The translations under genes were made by a program, and so were the position numbers. The notes below the pieces were generated by a model that was given only the letters and a program-made list of their open reading frames with translations, was not told the origin of the DNA and ran no database searches. DNA of 64,000 bases. Source: Asterochloris sp. CNOR1 (Eukaryota > Chlorophyta > Trebouxiophyceae > Trebouxiales > Trebouxiaceae). The number at the start of each line of letters is the position of its first letter. Position 1 is the first letter of the stretch. Location: the NCBI GenBank assembly GCA_963969365.1, contig OZ017756.1, forward strand, positions 868,001-932,000, written 5' to 3'. Positions 22,171-33,881 of the stretch are shown here, one piece after another.

Positions 22171-25100
22171 TCAGAAGAGGATTGATGCAAACATGTCAGA
22201 CCTTGCTGGATCCACAGCGGTGGCCAGCTGCCTGGGCAGGAGTGCATACTTCACGTCTGCAAGCTCCAGCTTGATCTGCGCCAGCAGCTGGGGGAAGGCG
22301 CTCTGTTTGCGGCTGAGCACTGCCTCAAAAGCTTTGAGATACAGCCAGGTGACATGGCACCGTGACACAGCTGTGCAGCCTGTCACGCCAAGCCTGCAAG
22401 AGCAGAATGGCAGCATGCCGTAGCAGGAGACGCAAATCGAACACATGCTGAAAATTCGGTTGCCTGATCACAACCTCCACGGGTCTCAGCCTCTCACCTG
22501 CTGCGGGCAGCAGCTAGGCGCCCCTTGATGAGGGCACTAAGGTAGTTGCACGCATTTGCAATGGCGTCCCAGCACAGCTGCTGGCTGTTCTTGGAGCCGC
22601 AGGGCAGCTCCCTGATGTAGCAGTGGAACTTCATCGCTGCCAGCAAGCACAACTGCAGGGCGGCACATCAGAACAACTGTCAGTGACAGCAGAAGAAGTG
22701 AACCCAGGGCCACTGGAAACCTGATGAAGCAGCAATGTGACAAGTGACAACCTAGCTCTGGCGCTAATGCACTGCAGGTAACACCTCAGGGCAGCTGTTT
22801 CTGCAGGTCTGTGGAATGTGAGGAGAGTTGCAGACCTGAAAGATGTTGAGGCGCACAGTGCTGCTGGAGTTAATGGTGGCGTCCAGGAGCAGGGGGTGGC
22901 ACTTGGGGCGTAGGTAGTGGCACAGCTTGGCTGGCAGCTGCTGCCCTGGCGGCTGCACAGCAGCAGGGCAGATGTGCTGGCTGGGAAGCGATGGGGAAGC
23001 GTGAAAAGGGTACATGGCTGACACTTCAGGAGTCAGACGCTGGCTCATCAAAGCCCGCAGTCCACCTGGCACAACACGGCTCCTGGTGCAAGAGGTGCAG
23101 CAGCCGGGCTGCATGGGAACTGCACCAGAGTGGCGCGATTTTGGTGGGGGCCAGCAGTGTAGCCCAGGGACACAAGCCTCTGTAGTGCAGCTTCACCAAC
23201 AGCTCCTCACCTGGTTCAGTGGCAGGGCCATAGAGTCTGCCAACCTGGTGCCCATGTATCGCGTGTAGTCAGCCTGCAGCTCCAGGGTCTGGCAGTTGAC
23301 CAGCAGGCCGCACCACTTCATGAAGCTGCGGCCTGCCCCATCTCTGAAGGTGGTAGCTGGCAGGCACAGCCCGTCTGGGGTCTGCATGAAGAAGCTGAGC
23401 CGCGTCTTGCTGGGGTTGATGGAGATGCTGTCCCCTGAGAACCCTGCAGGCAGGTGTGGAGTGCCCCTCATGACACCAGCATCCAAGAGACACAAATAAT
23501 CTTGCCTTGGGCAGACTAAGTCACGTGATAGCAGCAGTGGAGTTGAGCAGAGTTGTTGGGTCTGTGGACCCTGCAGTCACAGCAGCCAGCGGGCAGATGT
23601 CAGGCTGCGCAGGCTCTCTGGCTGGTACTGTGACCCTCCACCCCAGCAGCAGCAGGGGCCATGAGCGCAGCAAAACCCACAGATCAGTGATGCTGACAGG
23701 GCCTCACCTGACAGTAGACGCTGCACCAGCGCCTGGGCAGCTGCCAGGGAGGGCGTGACAAACAGGAAGTCGTCTATCAGCCTGATCAGCAAGGACTGCA
23801 GCTGAGGCGCCCTGGCAGCAGCCTGCCTGCCGCCAGCTGCGCCTACAGGCACCCCTGCTGCAGCACACCTGCTGCCAGCTGCACCAGCGAGGCTTGCTGC
23901 CGCAGCTGCTGGCCACTCTGCAGCTGCCCCAGCAAGTGGCCCTGCTGCAGCCTGCCCGCCTGCGTCTGCACCAGTGAGGCGTGCTGCAGCTGCAGCTGAG
24001 CGCTCTGCGGCAGCAGCACCCGCCCACATGGGGTCTGTGCTGCCAGTGGGAGGCACCATCATGGCAGGGTGTTTGCGGACATGATGTGCAGCCAGCCCCT
24101 GCTCTTGCGCCTGCTGTGAGCAGGTGAAACGGAGCCTGCTCTTGGCCTTGTGCTGAGCAGCCCCATTTGACCCGCTGCTGGGTGGTGACATCCCCTGATG
24201 CTGCTGCGATGAGCCAGCTGGCGTGCGCGCCTGCGCGCAAGTGCCGCTGGGGCTGCCTGCAGCGCAAAGGAACCTGGCTGCAGATGTGGAGATGCAGAGA
24301 CGCCTGATGTTGCAGGTGGAAGCCAAGCGGAGGCAAGCTGGAGGCGGCTCCCTGAGATTGGGAGCGAGCAGGTTGTGTGCTTCTTTGATGAGCTCATGCC
24401 ACAGCCCTCAACACGTTGGCCAGCCCCTGGGACGGTGCTGCCCCTCACCTGCTGCCAGGGCAAGATCGGTGACCCTGGGGGCCACCGATGAGGCTGCGCT
24501 GGTGCATGAGCTGTGCCAGGCAGCCTGGGGCAGCAGAGGCAGCAGGTGCTCCGTCTCCAGGTGGGCCAGGTAGATGCAGCACAGCAGACTACTCAGGGTG
24601 GAGCCCTGCAGGGCCATGACACTGATGCCTGGCAGCAGACTTCGGTGGGCAGCTGATTGCCGTGACAGACTGCCAGTAAAATGTTGGAAGCACAGGGCTC
24701 TGAGCGAACAGACCCTGCTGATTTGCAAGTGTGAGGAAAGGGGCAAAGGCTCTGACAAGGTTTGTTGGCTTCCTTGTCAGCAGCAACTCACAGGGTCCTG
24801 CAGCAATGTGGTGCTGGTAGGCAGACGAGAAGCTGGCTCCTTTACAGCAGGTCACGCCCAACTGTTTGAGGAGAATCTATTGCACTGCCTAGCCACCATG
24901 CCCACTGCTGCATGGCTGGACAGGCAGCACTCAGGCCCAGAGTGCCACCCACCTGAGGGATGCCCTGCTTCTGACGATGCCAGCGCCGCCCAATGCGCAC
25001 CAGATTTTGTTGCAGATGCTCCCGCAGCAGGCTTAGCACAGCACTGCGCTCCACAGTTGCATACACGACCTGCAGGCAAGACCTGTATCTCAGCAGGAAG

Positions 25101-28100
25101 GAGTCACATGTCAGTCAGGCAACGCTCTGACTCCCACAGCAGGGCCAGCAAGACCGCTGCAACTCATGGATGCAAGCTTGGCCTGCATGCAAGGCTGGAG
25201 TGCTGCTGGACATCTGTTCACATGCAGTCAGGCTCTGGCTAGCTGCCCAATGCAGTATGCTTTTGACACAAAGGAAGGCTGGAGCTGCTCTCAGAGGCCC
25301 GCCATGAAGGGCATGGCTCAGTCAAGGCGTCAGTATTCTGCAAATAGTGTCCCCAGCGCTGGCGACGCTCCCACCTGATCCACAAAGATGCGGTGGCCAT
25401 GTGATGTGGCCAGTCCATTGACGAGGCTGGGGAAGCCATGGAAGCGGACACTGGCGTCCTCAGCAACCCCTGTGGTGCGCACCCGCACGGACCCAAGGGC
25501 CGGCACCACCTGGAACAGCATAGTATGAGTGTTCCGCGCTAAGAGCTTGTGTCTGGCGTGTTTGCTGTTAGGCTGGGCAATCATGCCCTTTCCCCAGCCT
25601 GAATCACCACAATGCCATTGAGGGTGCTGGAGTGACCACACGCTGCAGCAAATGACAGGTGGCAGGCACAATGAGTTCCAGCAACTCAGATGAATTCGAG
25701 GGCATGGGACAGTGTGCGGAGGACTGAGCATCCTGATGCATGACCAGGAGGTCATTGCGGAATGGGTAGCCTCTGTGGGCAGTGCCCCACATCATGCTAT
25801 ACAGCAGGAGACATGCCCAGCTTGGCAGGCTATATGCTTTGCCTGCTCAGCCAGTGGCTGCTTGTGAGCTGGGCTGCACAGTATGCTCTGTCTGTCAGGC
25901 AGCTCCCCATGCCGTAAAGCAGACTCACCTCCTGATACTTGACCAGCAGGTAGCGCTCGCACTGAAAAAGGGGCTCTACCAACTGCATCAGTTTGCTCAC
26001 GTCAATGTTGTCAAAGGCCCGCGTGATGTCCACGCTGACAATGTAGGGCTGCACAGAGTGGTTGCTGGCTGGGGTGCCCTGTCTGTGCGCCGACTGATGG
26101 CCCCTGGTGGGGCCAGAGTAATCTGCAGGCCTAGCACCTGCTGAGTGCTGAGGACAGCCTCGTGCAACATCAGGATGGACCTGAGCAGCCTGCTGGGCCT
26201 GCCCAGTTGCTGCTCGTACCTGCCCCGTCCTGGAGTCACAGCCCTGCCAGCAAGCATCTCTGGCAGCCGCATGTGCTGCTTTGCCTGCCTGCTCACTGCC
26301 AGCTGCAGCCGCAACGTGGCTCCCCAACAGGCCTGCAGTAAGCAAGCCACTGGGGCAGCCAGACGCAGTCTGCAAGCCGCCCCTAGCTGCAGCTTGCCGG
26401 CCAAGCACAGCTGCACCTTGAGGGTTGACTCCAGCTGCAGCTTGCGGGCCACAGCCAGCTGCAGCCTGCTGGCAGTCGCCAGAAGCCCTGCTGCCGGTGG
26501 CCTGGGCTGCCCGCCACTGGCGGATGAAGGGGTGCAGCTTCATATAGACGTCGTTGAAGCTGAGCACTGACCCACCGAGCACGTGGGGCTGCCTGCTGAC
26601 CTCAAACTTCAGCACCTGCACCGGGCATGGACTGCCTCAGCACGAGCGGTATGCATGTCCACATGCAGCAGATTCCTGTACAAGGCTTTCTTTTACTCAC
26701 AAGCCTAGCATAGGCAGCTGGTGTGCCCAGCTGCTCAGCACAATGGTAACTTTGGGGCAAGGTGTCAATTGAGTACCTTACTCACTCAGCCTGGCTGACC
26801 TGCAGGACCGTGTGCAGCTCGAAATTGACTGATTTGAAGCACAGCTTGACTGCCTGGTGACGCCCCCGTTTGCGGCCACCCTGCTGGTGGCGCTGGTGTG
26901 GCCCCTTGAAGATGGCGATTGAGTCGCTGCCCAGGCTCACGATGGGGCGCATTCCTGCAGCAGAGCACCATGCAGCAGGCTTGGGCAGACATGCCAGCTG
27001 CTACAGGTGAACTCTCAGGCTCATCATGCCATGTGGGTTCAGCTGGTCAGCCCACACGCTCCCAAATGGATACGCATCTACAACATGTCGCTATTATGCA
27101 GCTCAGGGTCACAGCTTGAGCTGCTGCACCCCAAGCACATTGCTCCGTCACCTGTGCTACCTATGAAGCCTCACAGCTGATGAGGTGGTAGGCTCTTAGC
27201 GACCTCTTGATTCAGGCTGATGGCACTGCTGAAGCTTCTGAATGCCTTTACCTGTCTTCTTGGGCACGAGGCGCAACCTGGCCACCCCCAGGCGCCGCTG
27301 CTGCAGCACCTGCCGTGCGTGCTCCATTGATATGGGCTCATACAGCTGCGCTGCCAGCTCCTGTTGCGCAAAGTGCCTCAGCTTGGCCCAAACAGGCTTT
27401 CTGCAGCAAGAACACAGGACTCCTGCAGAACTCCCGCTCAGGTCTGATCCTGGTGGGTGACATGCCTCAGCCTGGCCCACACAGGCTTCCTGCCGACAGA
27501 GCACATGAATGCCCGCCAGCTCCTGGCGGGTCAGGAGCCTCAACTGAGCCGACACAGCGCTTCCATTGGATGCAGACATCGCTTGCATCAGCCCTGCTCA
27601 CACCAGCTGCCTGCAGAGTTCTGCAACACTACACAGTTCTGCAACACCAGCAGCCTTACAGCAAGGGTTTGGGTGCCTCGGTCGATTTAAAGTGGATAAC
27701 TTGTGCTGTCCCAAAATTGCAGCTGCAAGCCCAAAACGGTGCTTCTCAGCTCAGCTTATTGAGGGACAGGCAGCCTTTAAACCCAATGTCTGTGGCTGCC
27801 TGCAAGCTCCAGCATGTTGTAAAGGGCAGCATGCACAGCCAGGGGCTTGCAGGTAGAAGTAGCCTGCTGTCATCATTAACAAAACTCACCTGAAGTAGAA
27901 CACCTTACATTTGTAGGCCTCGCTCTCTGTGCAATAGAAGTGTGCCCTGATCAGTGGCAGCACCAGCTGCCCCAACAGCCACTGCGCCCACAGCACCAGA
28001 AGGCGCTGCTGGGCTGCATGCTTGCTGGGCAGCGCACATCTGACAGTGCCAGGACCTGCGCAGCGACAAGACATTGCTACCCATGCTGTATGTGATCTAT

Positions 28101-31100
28101 GCTAGGGATGTGCACATGAGCAAGACATTGCTGCTCATGCTATTGGTCTATGAAGTGCTGGCACAGGTGCACCAGTAAAAGAGCATATCAGTGGAGGGTG
28201 CAGCAACATAAATTGGACTGTTGCCAGGCAGAGCCATAATCAGAAGCCCTGAGACGCTTGATGCAACAAGTGTACATTGCAGATGCCTCACCCTGGCTGC
28301 TGGGCGGCCAAAGAGCCATGATGGTGGTGAGCCTGATGTGCTGCACTACCTGATGCACAGTCAAGTGCTCATGGCGCCGCAGGGTGACCATCCGCTCGAT
28401 GGCTGCACGCAGCGCATGTTGGCTGTGCAAGTCTCCCAGCAGTGCCTGCAGCCAGACAAGGCTGCAATATCAGCCAGGATGGCCACAGGAGCAGGGCGGC
28501 TGCAGCAGCAGGGCAGCAAGGCACTCTTGCGCCTCCTTCAGAGGGCGACCACGGGAGCAAGGCACCACCTCTGAGCACCATGTAGATTGCCTGGCCGGGC
28601 CTGCTATTGTTACCAGCATGTGATGGCCTTCAGACTTGCCAAGTAACAGCACTGATATGACTTGATAGGCATCTGTGGCCTGTCTGGCAGCAACATCAGC
28701 CAATCCAACCTGGGCACGTGCCTGCTGCAGCCAGGTGCAGCGGTGAGGCCAGTGCCTGGCAGCAGGGGCGCACCTGAGGCACCAGCCGCCTGACGACAGC
28801 CCACACAAAGGCAGTGACCTGCTGGCAGGAGCAGCTGGCCTGCAGGAGCTGCTGCTGCAGGTCCTGGCCCCCAGCAGGGGGGGCACTAAACTCTGTGCTG
28901 CCACCTGCTGCTGGCCTGCTGGCTCTGCCAAGGCCAGGCAGGTCTTCAGGGTCATCATCCTGGGACACAGGCAGCGCCCTGCCTGGCCTGCCACCAGCAG
29001 CGCTCTCCAGCTGGCTGCCTCCGTCTTGCAGCCCGCCACCCCGCTCAGCCTGATGCAGGGCGGCTGCAGGCTCCTGCTGGCCAGCCACTGGGGCCCAGCC
29101 CCCCTGCTCAGCCCTTGCCTGAGCGCAGCGACCCAGCAGGCTCAGGCTGTGCTGCTGCTGCCTGTGCTGCCCAGTTGGAAGTGGCCCCTCCGCTGTCTCA
29201 TCCCCCTCACTGTCTTGGATGACGATGTCCTGAGTGTATTGGCCTTGACTGGGCTGCTGTTCCTCCTGGCGCGCCGGCATGCTTGGCAAGGCAGCCAGGG
29301 CCTGCCTTGGGCTGGCCTGCCTGGCAATCGTAGCACCAGCACCGCCCTTCTGGGGGTGCGCTGTTGCAACCCTGCCTGGCTGCTGCCCTGCCGGCCCAGC
29401 GGCAGGCTTGTCCCTTTGGGGCTGCACTGCAGCACCTCTGTCCATCTGCTGCTGCCCTGCCATAGCCTCTGGCATGGCGTCAGCCTCATCCTCGCTGTCT
29501 GCAATGATCATGGGGTCCTGGGTTCCCACCCACAGGGGCTCCTCCCCCTGGGAACCTGAGGCAGTGCTGCCTGCAGCCAGGCCAGCTGCTGCCAGGCTGG
29601 GCCCCCCAGATCCTGCCCCTGCGAGCTCCTCCAGGTCCAAGCACTGTCCCGCCACAGCTGACACCGGCAGGGGCCCACACAGTGCAGCATGTGTGGACAG
29701 GGAGCCTGCTGCAGCTAGGCTGGGGCTCCCAGAACCCGCCCCGCCCTGCTTTCCCAGCCCAGGGTGCTGCCCAGCCTCTGCTGGCTCTCTCCAGGGGCCA
29801 CCCAGTGCAGCCTGCGTGGACATGGACCCTGCCTGCAGGGAGTCGCCAGCACTGCTCTTCTGTTGCAGGGCAGGCTGAACGGCCAGCTCCTGAGCAGTCG
29901 GACGGCTGGCTGCTTTGCTAGGCCTGAAGCAGGGTGGCAGGGGGCAGTGGTGCTGGAGCAGCAGACCATAGGGGCACCTCTTGGACTGGTCTGCAGCAGC
30001 AGATGTACGCGACAGTTGTTATCGTGTGCAGGAGTGGGCTGTCAGCAGATCGTGATGTGATGAAGCTCAAGGAACACACGACAGCAATGCTTGTAGTGTC
30101 ATTCTTCGCCCTTGACACTGCTGTGATACGCTGAGAGTTGCTGCGCCATGACCTTCAGCTGAGCATGACACGGGCCCCCGGGCGGAGGCCAACACCATAC
30201 TGCTTCCACGCTCACCCAGGATGTGCTGCAGGGCGTTCAGGAAAGGGCGGTGCTTGGCTGGGATCCTTGAGGGGATGGCTGGCAGGGGTTCCGAGGCGCC
30301 CTGGGGCTTGGGCCGGAGCTGCTGAGCCCTCTGCCTGCCCATGCCCAGCGGGGCTGGCTGTGTGATGGCTGCATAGAGGCGACGGGCAGCGTGCACATCC
30401 TGCTGCAGTCTGGCCAGCAGATCTGTAGACAGACGAGAGGGTCGGGTGTTGCAAAGGGGCTTTCTTGGTCCACAACCCGTGATGAAAGGACAGGAATGCA
30501 CTAGGCAGAGGTTGTTGGGGTCTGCAGCAGGCGAGACCATTGTGCAGCAGTGCAATTCCAAGACACGTCAGCGGTGGCCTTGAACAAAGTGCTTCCTGGG
30601 CAAGCTGGAGTGCCTTAGTGTAGTAATAAGGGAGGGCTGATGGAGCTGTGGCTGGTGAGTCAGACAGAACAGGATGCCACCCTCACGTCTCTTGGGCAGC
30701 CCAGGTTTTCTGCTGAAGGATGCGCAGTAGAACACAAGGTGCCTGGGCAGCACACGTCGTGAAGGTCCCAGCCACGAACGAGGTGCCAGACAGGAGAGCG
30801 CACTCCTCACACACAGCTGCCCGAGAGCGGCAGCAATTCCTGCTCCACCTGGCTGGCGCTGCCGCTGGCCTGAGGCACCTCGCTGATGCAGGCGGCTGGC
30901 AGGCTGAGGCCCTGCGGAGCCCTCTGGCTGTGACTGAGGCTGCTGGCAGCCATCCAGAGCTCGCACAGGGGGAGCTGCATTGGCGGCAGCAGAGCTGTTT
31001 TCCAGATCAAGCACTGCAGAACAATGACAAGGGGTGGTCAACATCAGACATCCAGTATTTGGCCTGTTGATGCCTTGGGAGACTACCCCAAAAGGGCATC

Positions 31101-33345
31101 CTTACAAACATTTGGCAGCCTTTGACACTCCCCTCGGCAGCTGCGTCTGCCATGTTGCAAAGTGGCAATGTCAGTCAACAGGTCTTGGGGTGGAGCTCAC
31201 CCTGACAGAACGCCTCCAGCTCAGCCAGTGCCTTAGCATCATCTGACATGCTCTGCGAGGCCTGCTGCTGCTGCCCCTGCTGTGAGCCTGCCCGCACCTG
31301 AATGCCTGCCGGCTGAGGGCCTGGCTGGCTCTCCCGGAGCTCCACATGCCTCCCTGGTTGCCTCTCGGGCTTTGTTGCCTCATGCTGGAGCTCAGCAGGT
31401 AGATTTCTGGCTGCAGCAGGAGTTGCATGCGGGAGCTCATGCAGCATGCAATGCTCTGCATTGCCTGCCTGGGCGTCATGCACACGACCAGCAGCAGAGG
31501 CATGGGGGTGCTGCAGATCCTGCTGCAGCGGCAGCTGCTGCATCTGCTGCGAGTGGCCCATGTCCTGTTGCGCTGCAGGCCCCTTCAGCCTGGGGATCTC
31601 TGCAGCATCAGTGCGCAGGCCTGCCCCGCTGACGACGGCATCAGGGACCCTGCTGCCCTCCACTACCATTGCGGCTACTGTTGCCAGCTCAGGCCTGGCT
31701 TGAGGCAGCAGCTGCCCCTCAGGGCTTGCTTCACAGGCTGGCTGGGGCCGCATCAGCTCAGCAGCACGCCGCTTGGCTGCCCGTCTACGCTGCCAGCTGG
31801 AGGGTCGTGGCAGCCGGTTTACGGGCTTGTCGCCAGTCAGGCTGCGGTACAGCACCACAGCTTGGCCTCCCTGCTCGTTAAGCGGCACTGCCTGCGCAAA
31901 GGGTCGGCCAGGGACCTGCGGCGCATGGCTGGTACTGACACCGCTTGTGTCCAGGTCAGCTGCAGCTGAGCCCATGGGCGTCGTTGTCTCAGGGCCATCC
32001 AGCATGGCTTGCAGCAGGGACACAGGCTGCGCAATCTGCTGCTGCCCTGCTGCAGTGGCCCCCAGCAGGGGCTGCAGCATCCCTTGCTGTGCACTGTGCG
32101 GCCTCAGAGGGGCACTGCCTGCCGCCTGGCGGGGCCCCAGCAGCAGGCCGCCCGCACTTGCGCCTGCCTGGGCATTAGCCCTGCCTGCCCTGCTGTTCCG
32201 AGGAGGGTGACCCTGTTGCTGCACAGCACGCTGCCTCCGCGCCACCTGCAGGTCATGCAACAGGACTGAGCTTGTCGGTTGACATTACATGGGTCTGCAT
32301 CATGCAGAGCACTGGAGAAGATGCACGACTGCCCAGAACGCCTGCAAAGCACAGATGCGGGTCCCATGCAGGTGTGGGTGCGGGGATTGCAGCAGCACGT
32401 GGCAGGTGCGAGTCTGGCCGCTGTGCCACAGCACAAGGCCTGCGCCCAGCACAGGGCAGCAGGCACCTGAGCTGCAGGCGCCCCACTGAGCTGCAGCCAG
32501 CTGCCGTTTGGGGCTGGCTGGAAGAGGGAGGCGTGCTGCAGCAGGTGCAGCATGGCTGCGTCCCCGATGCAGGCCAGCAGACGCTCCCAGGCATGATGCC
32601 GCAGGAGATTGGCTGTCGTGTTGGGGTAGAAGGCTTCCATGGTGCGTAGACCATGCACGTGGAAGGACGCACGGTTTCCTCGCGTCTGTAGGTAGGAGGT
32701 CAGATTGATACGATTGCAGCGACACCGAGTTGTTGCATCTGCTCAAGTGCACATAGAAACGGCTTGTTAGGCTTGGCCATCGCCGCGTGCAGCAAGGTTC
32801 CAGACAGGGGATGGCAGGCTCCCAGGAACAAACAGGTCCAATGCTTGACAGCAATAAGCTGCTTCGATCCCAGGAAATGCAGTGCACCAGCAGCTGCCAC
32901 GGCAGCCAGCCTGGAGGACATGACAGTGCAGCCTTCGTGCTCACCTTGCGAAACCCCAAGCACAGTAGATTGGTGGCGTGTCCCGCCCGCAGCAGAGCCT
33001 CCACAGCCTGATTAAGCACCTGCAGCAAGCGGCATGCCTGAAGTGGTGGTAGCAATACATTATTTCCTGCTGTGAAGGCAGCTCTCCACCTACATCAGGC
33101 TGTGTGGAATGTTGCCGCCCTGACAGGTCACTGGGAAGATCAGGGGCACCATCTGAGATGACAGCTAGAGTTTCAGAGAGCAGCTTTTTAAGGGCCTTGT
33201 CCTGCTGCTGAGCTGCCAGCAGAGGTGCTGTTGCACCTGCCATCATGCCCAGCAACAGATCATGTAGGGTCTGGATTTTGCCAGGATACAGTCGATGCAG
33301 CAGGCCCAGGGATCTGGTTGTTGCTGCAGCTTGTTGCTGAACCAT
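22171..33345 (-). CDS. TERT: Telomerase reverse transcriptase catalytic subunit, 20 exons, enlarged
   Basis: Exons (minus): 33094-33345, 32945-33019, 32467-32685, 31201-32245, 30687-31013, 30080-30422, 28774-29923, 28292-28445, 27890-28055, 27252-27400, 26800-26954, 25929-26615, 25375-25509, 24953-25069, 24449-24605, 23708-24277, 23211-23443, 22836-22952, 22498-22652, 22171-22393; about 2142 residues, phases consistent. In order: TEN-domain text (LLCLGFRK, AFYPNTTANLLRHHAW), CP motif (VFYCASFSRKPGLPKRH), QFP (VTAFVWAVVRRLVPQ), T motif (AHFYCTESEAYKCKVFYF, RKPVWAKL), motif 1 (LRLVPKK), 2 (MRPIVSL), A (VSVDITRAFDNI), B' (QGIPQ|GSTLSSLLC), C (LLIRLIDDFLFVTP), D (INPSKTRLSFF), E (WCGLLVNCQTLELQADYTRY) and a C-terminal extension ending DMFASILF. 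The catalytic Asp of A and Asp-Asp of C are present, so it looks functional and extends chromosome ends in the nucleus. The exon 6/7 junction is the least sure. It is a host gene, not a retroelement. Confidence 0.94.
27371..27509. repeat. Copy of the TERT exon 10 acceptor region within the intron before it
   Basis: Plus-strand text GCCTCAGCTTGGCCCAAACAGGCTT at 27376-27399 (real exon end; CTGCAG follows at 27401) is repeated as GCCTCAGCCTGGCCCACACAGGCTT at about 27464-27488, 88 bp away. The second has lost the CTGCAG acceptor. Confidence 0.8.
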
Positions 33346-33881
33346 GCTGTTGCCAGATAGTTGCAACGCAAGAGGGAGGGATCGCTTCGCGGGGCCCACA
33401 ACAGAGGGGCATGGAATTGACAATCGATAGTTTCATGGCGAAAGCAATGCGGATTGATGCTCAAGCAGTGCTGCACGCAACCAATTAGCAAGCAACATTG
33501 AGGAATGGTCAGCTTGGAGGTCTGTCTACCAACAAGAAATGCTATGGCTTCGGAGCAAAAACTGTTTCCCTGATCAGGGCATGCCAAATTATGGTTCTAG
33601 CTTCTTCTTGATCATCATATCTCTTGCGTTGGTGTGCCACTGGAAGAGGGTCAGCTGTGCTCCTTGTAGTTATGTGTCCAATATTACGTCAACTAAATGA
33701 TTGCAACAATGATGAGGTACAAAGAAAGCTGATCAATTCAGGTTGGCGCAATATCAGAGGGCCATGCAAGGCATGGCAGAGTGTTGCAGCTGCAGAACAT
33801 GGTGCAGCTCTGAGTAAATAATCGCAACACCTGACACAAAGCAAATGTTGAGTATTGCTGCTACCGTGCCCGCTGCCTAGT
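33346..33881. promoter_or_regulatory. Upstream region of TERT, behind the SixA-like 3' end
   Basis: 536 bp of relatively AT-rich DNA between two minus-strand genes; it must hold the TERT promoter and the 3' UTR of the next gene. No clear TATA box or gene was seen. An upstream in-frame TTG at 33423 would lengthen TERT only if non-AUG initiation occurs. Confidence 0.4.

Noticed and set aside
29940-30120. Candidate separate TERT exon (30067-30118) versus read-through from exon 6
   Set aside because: A separate exon did not match phases. Read-through to 30080 and a GTGTGT donor keep every phase, so it was folded into exon 6, with moderate confidence.
22171-33345. Reverse transcriptase motifs considered as a retroelement
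   Set aside because: TEN, CP, QFP, T and the telomerase-type C and E motifs identify TERT; there are no terminal repeats, integrase or endonuclease, and it has about 19 introns.
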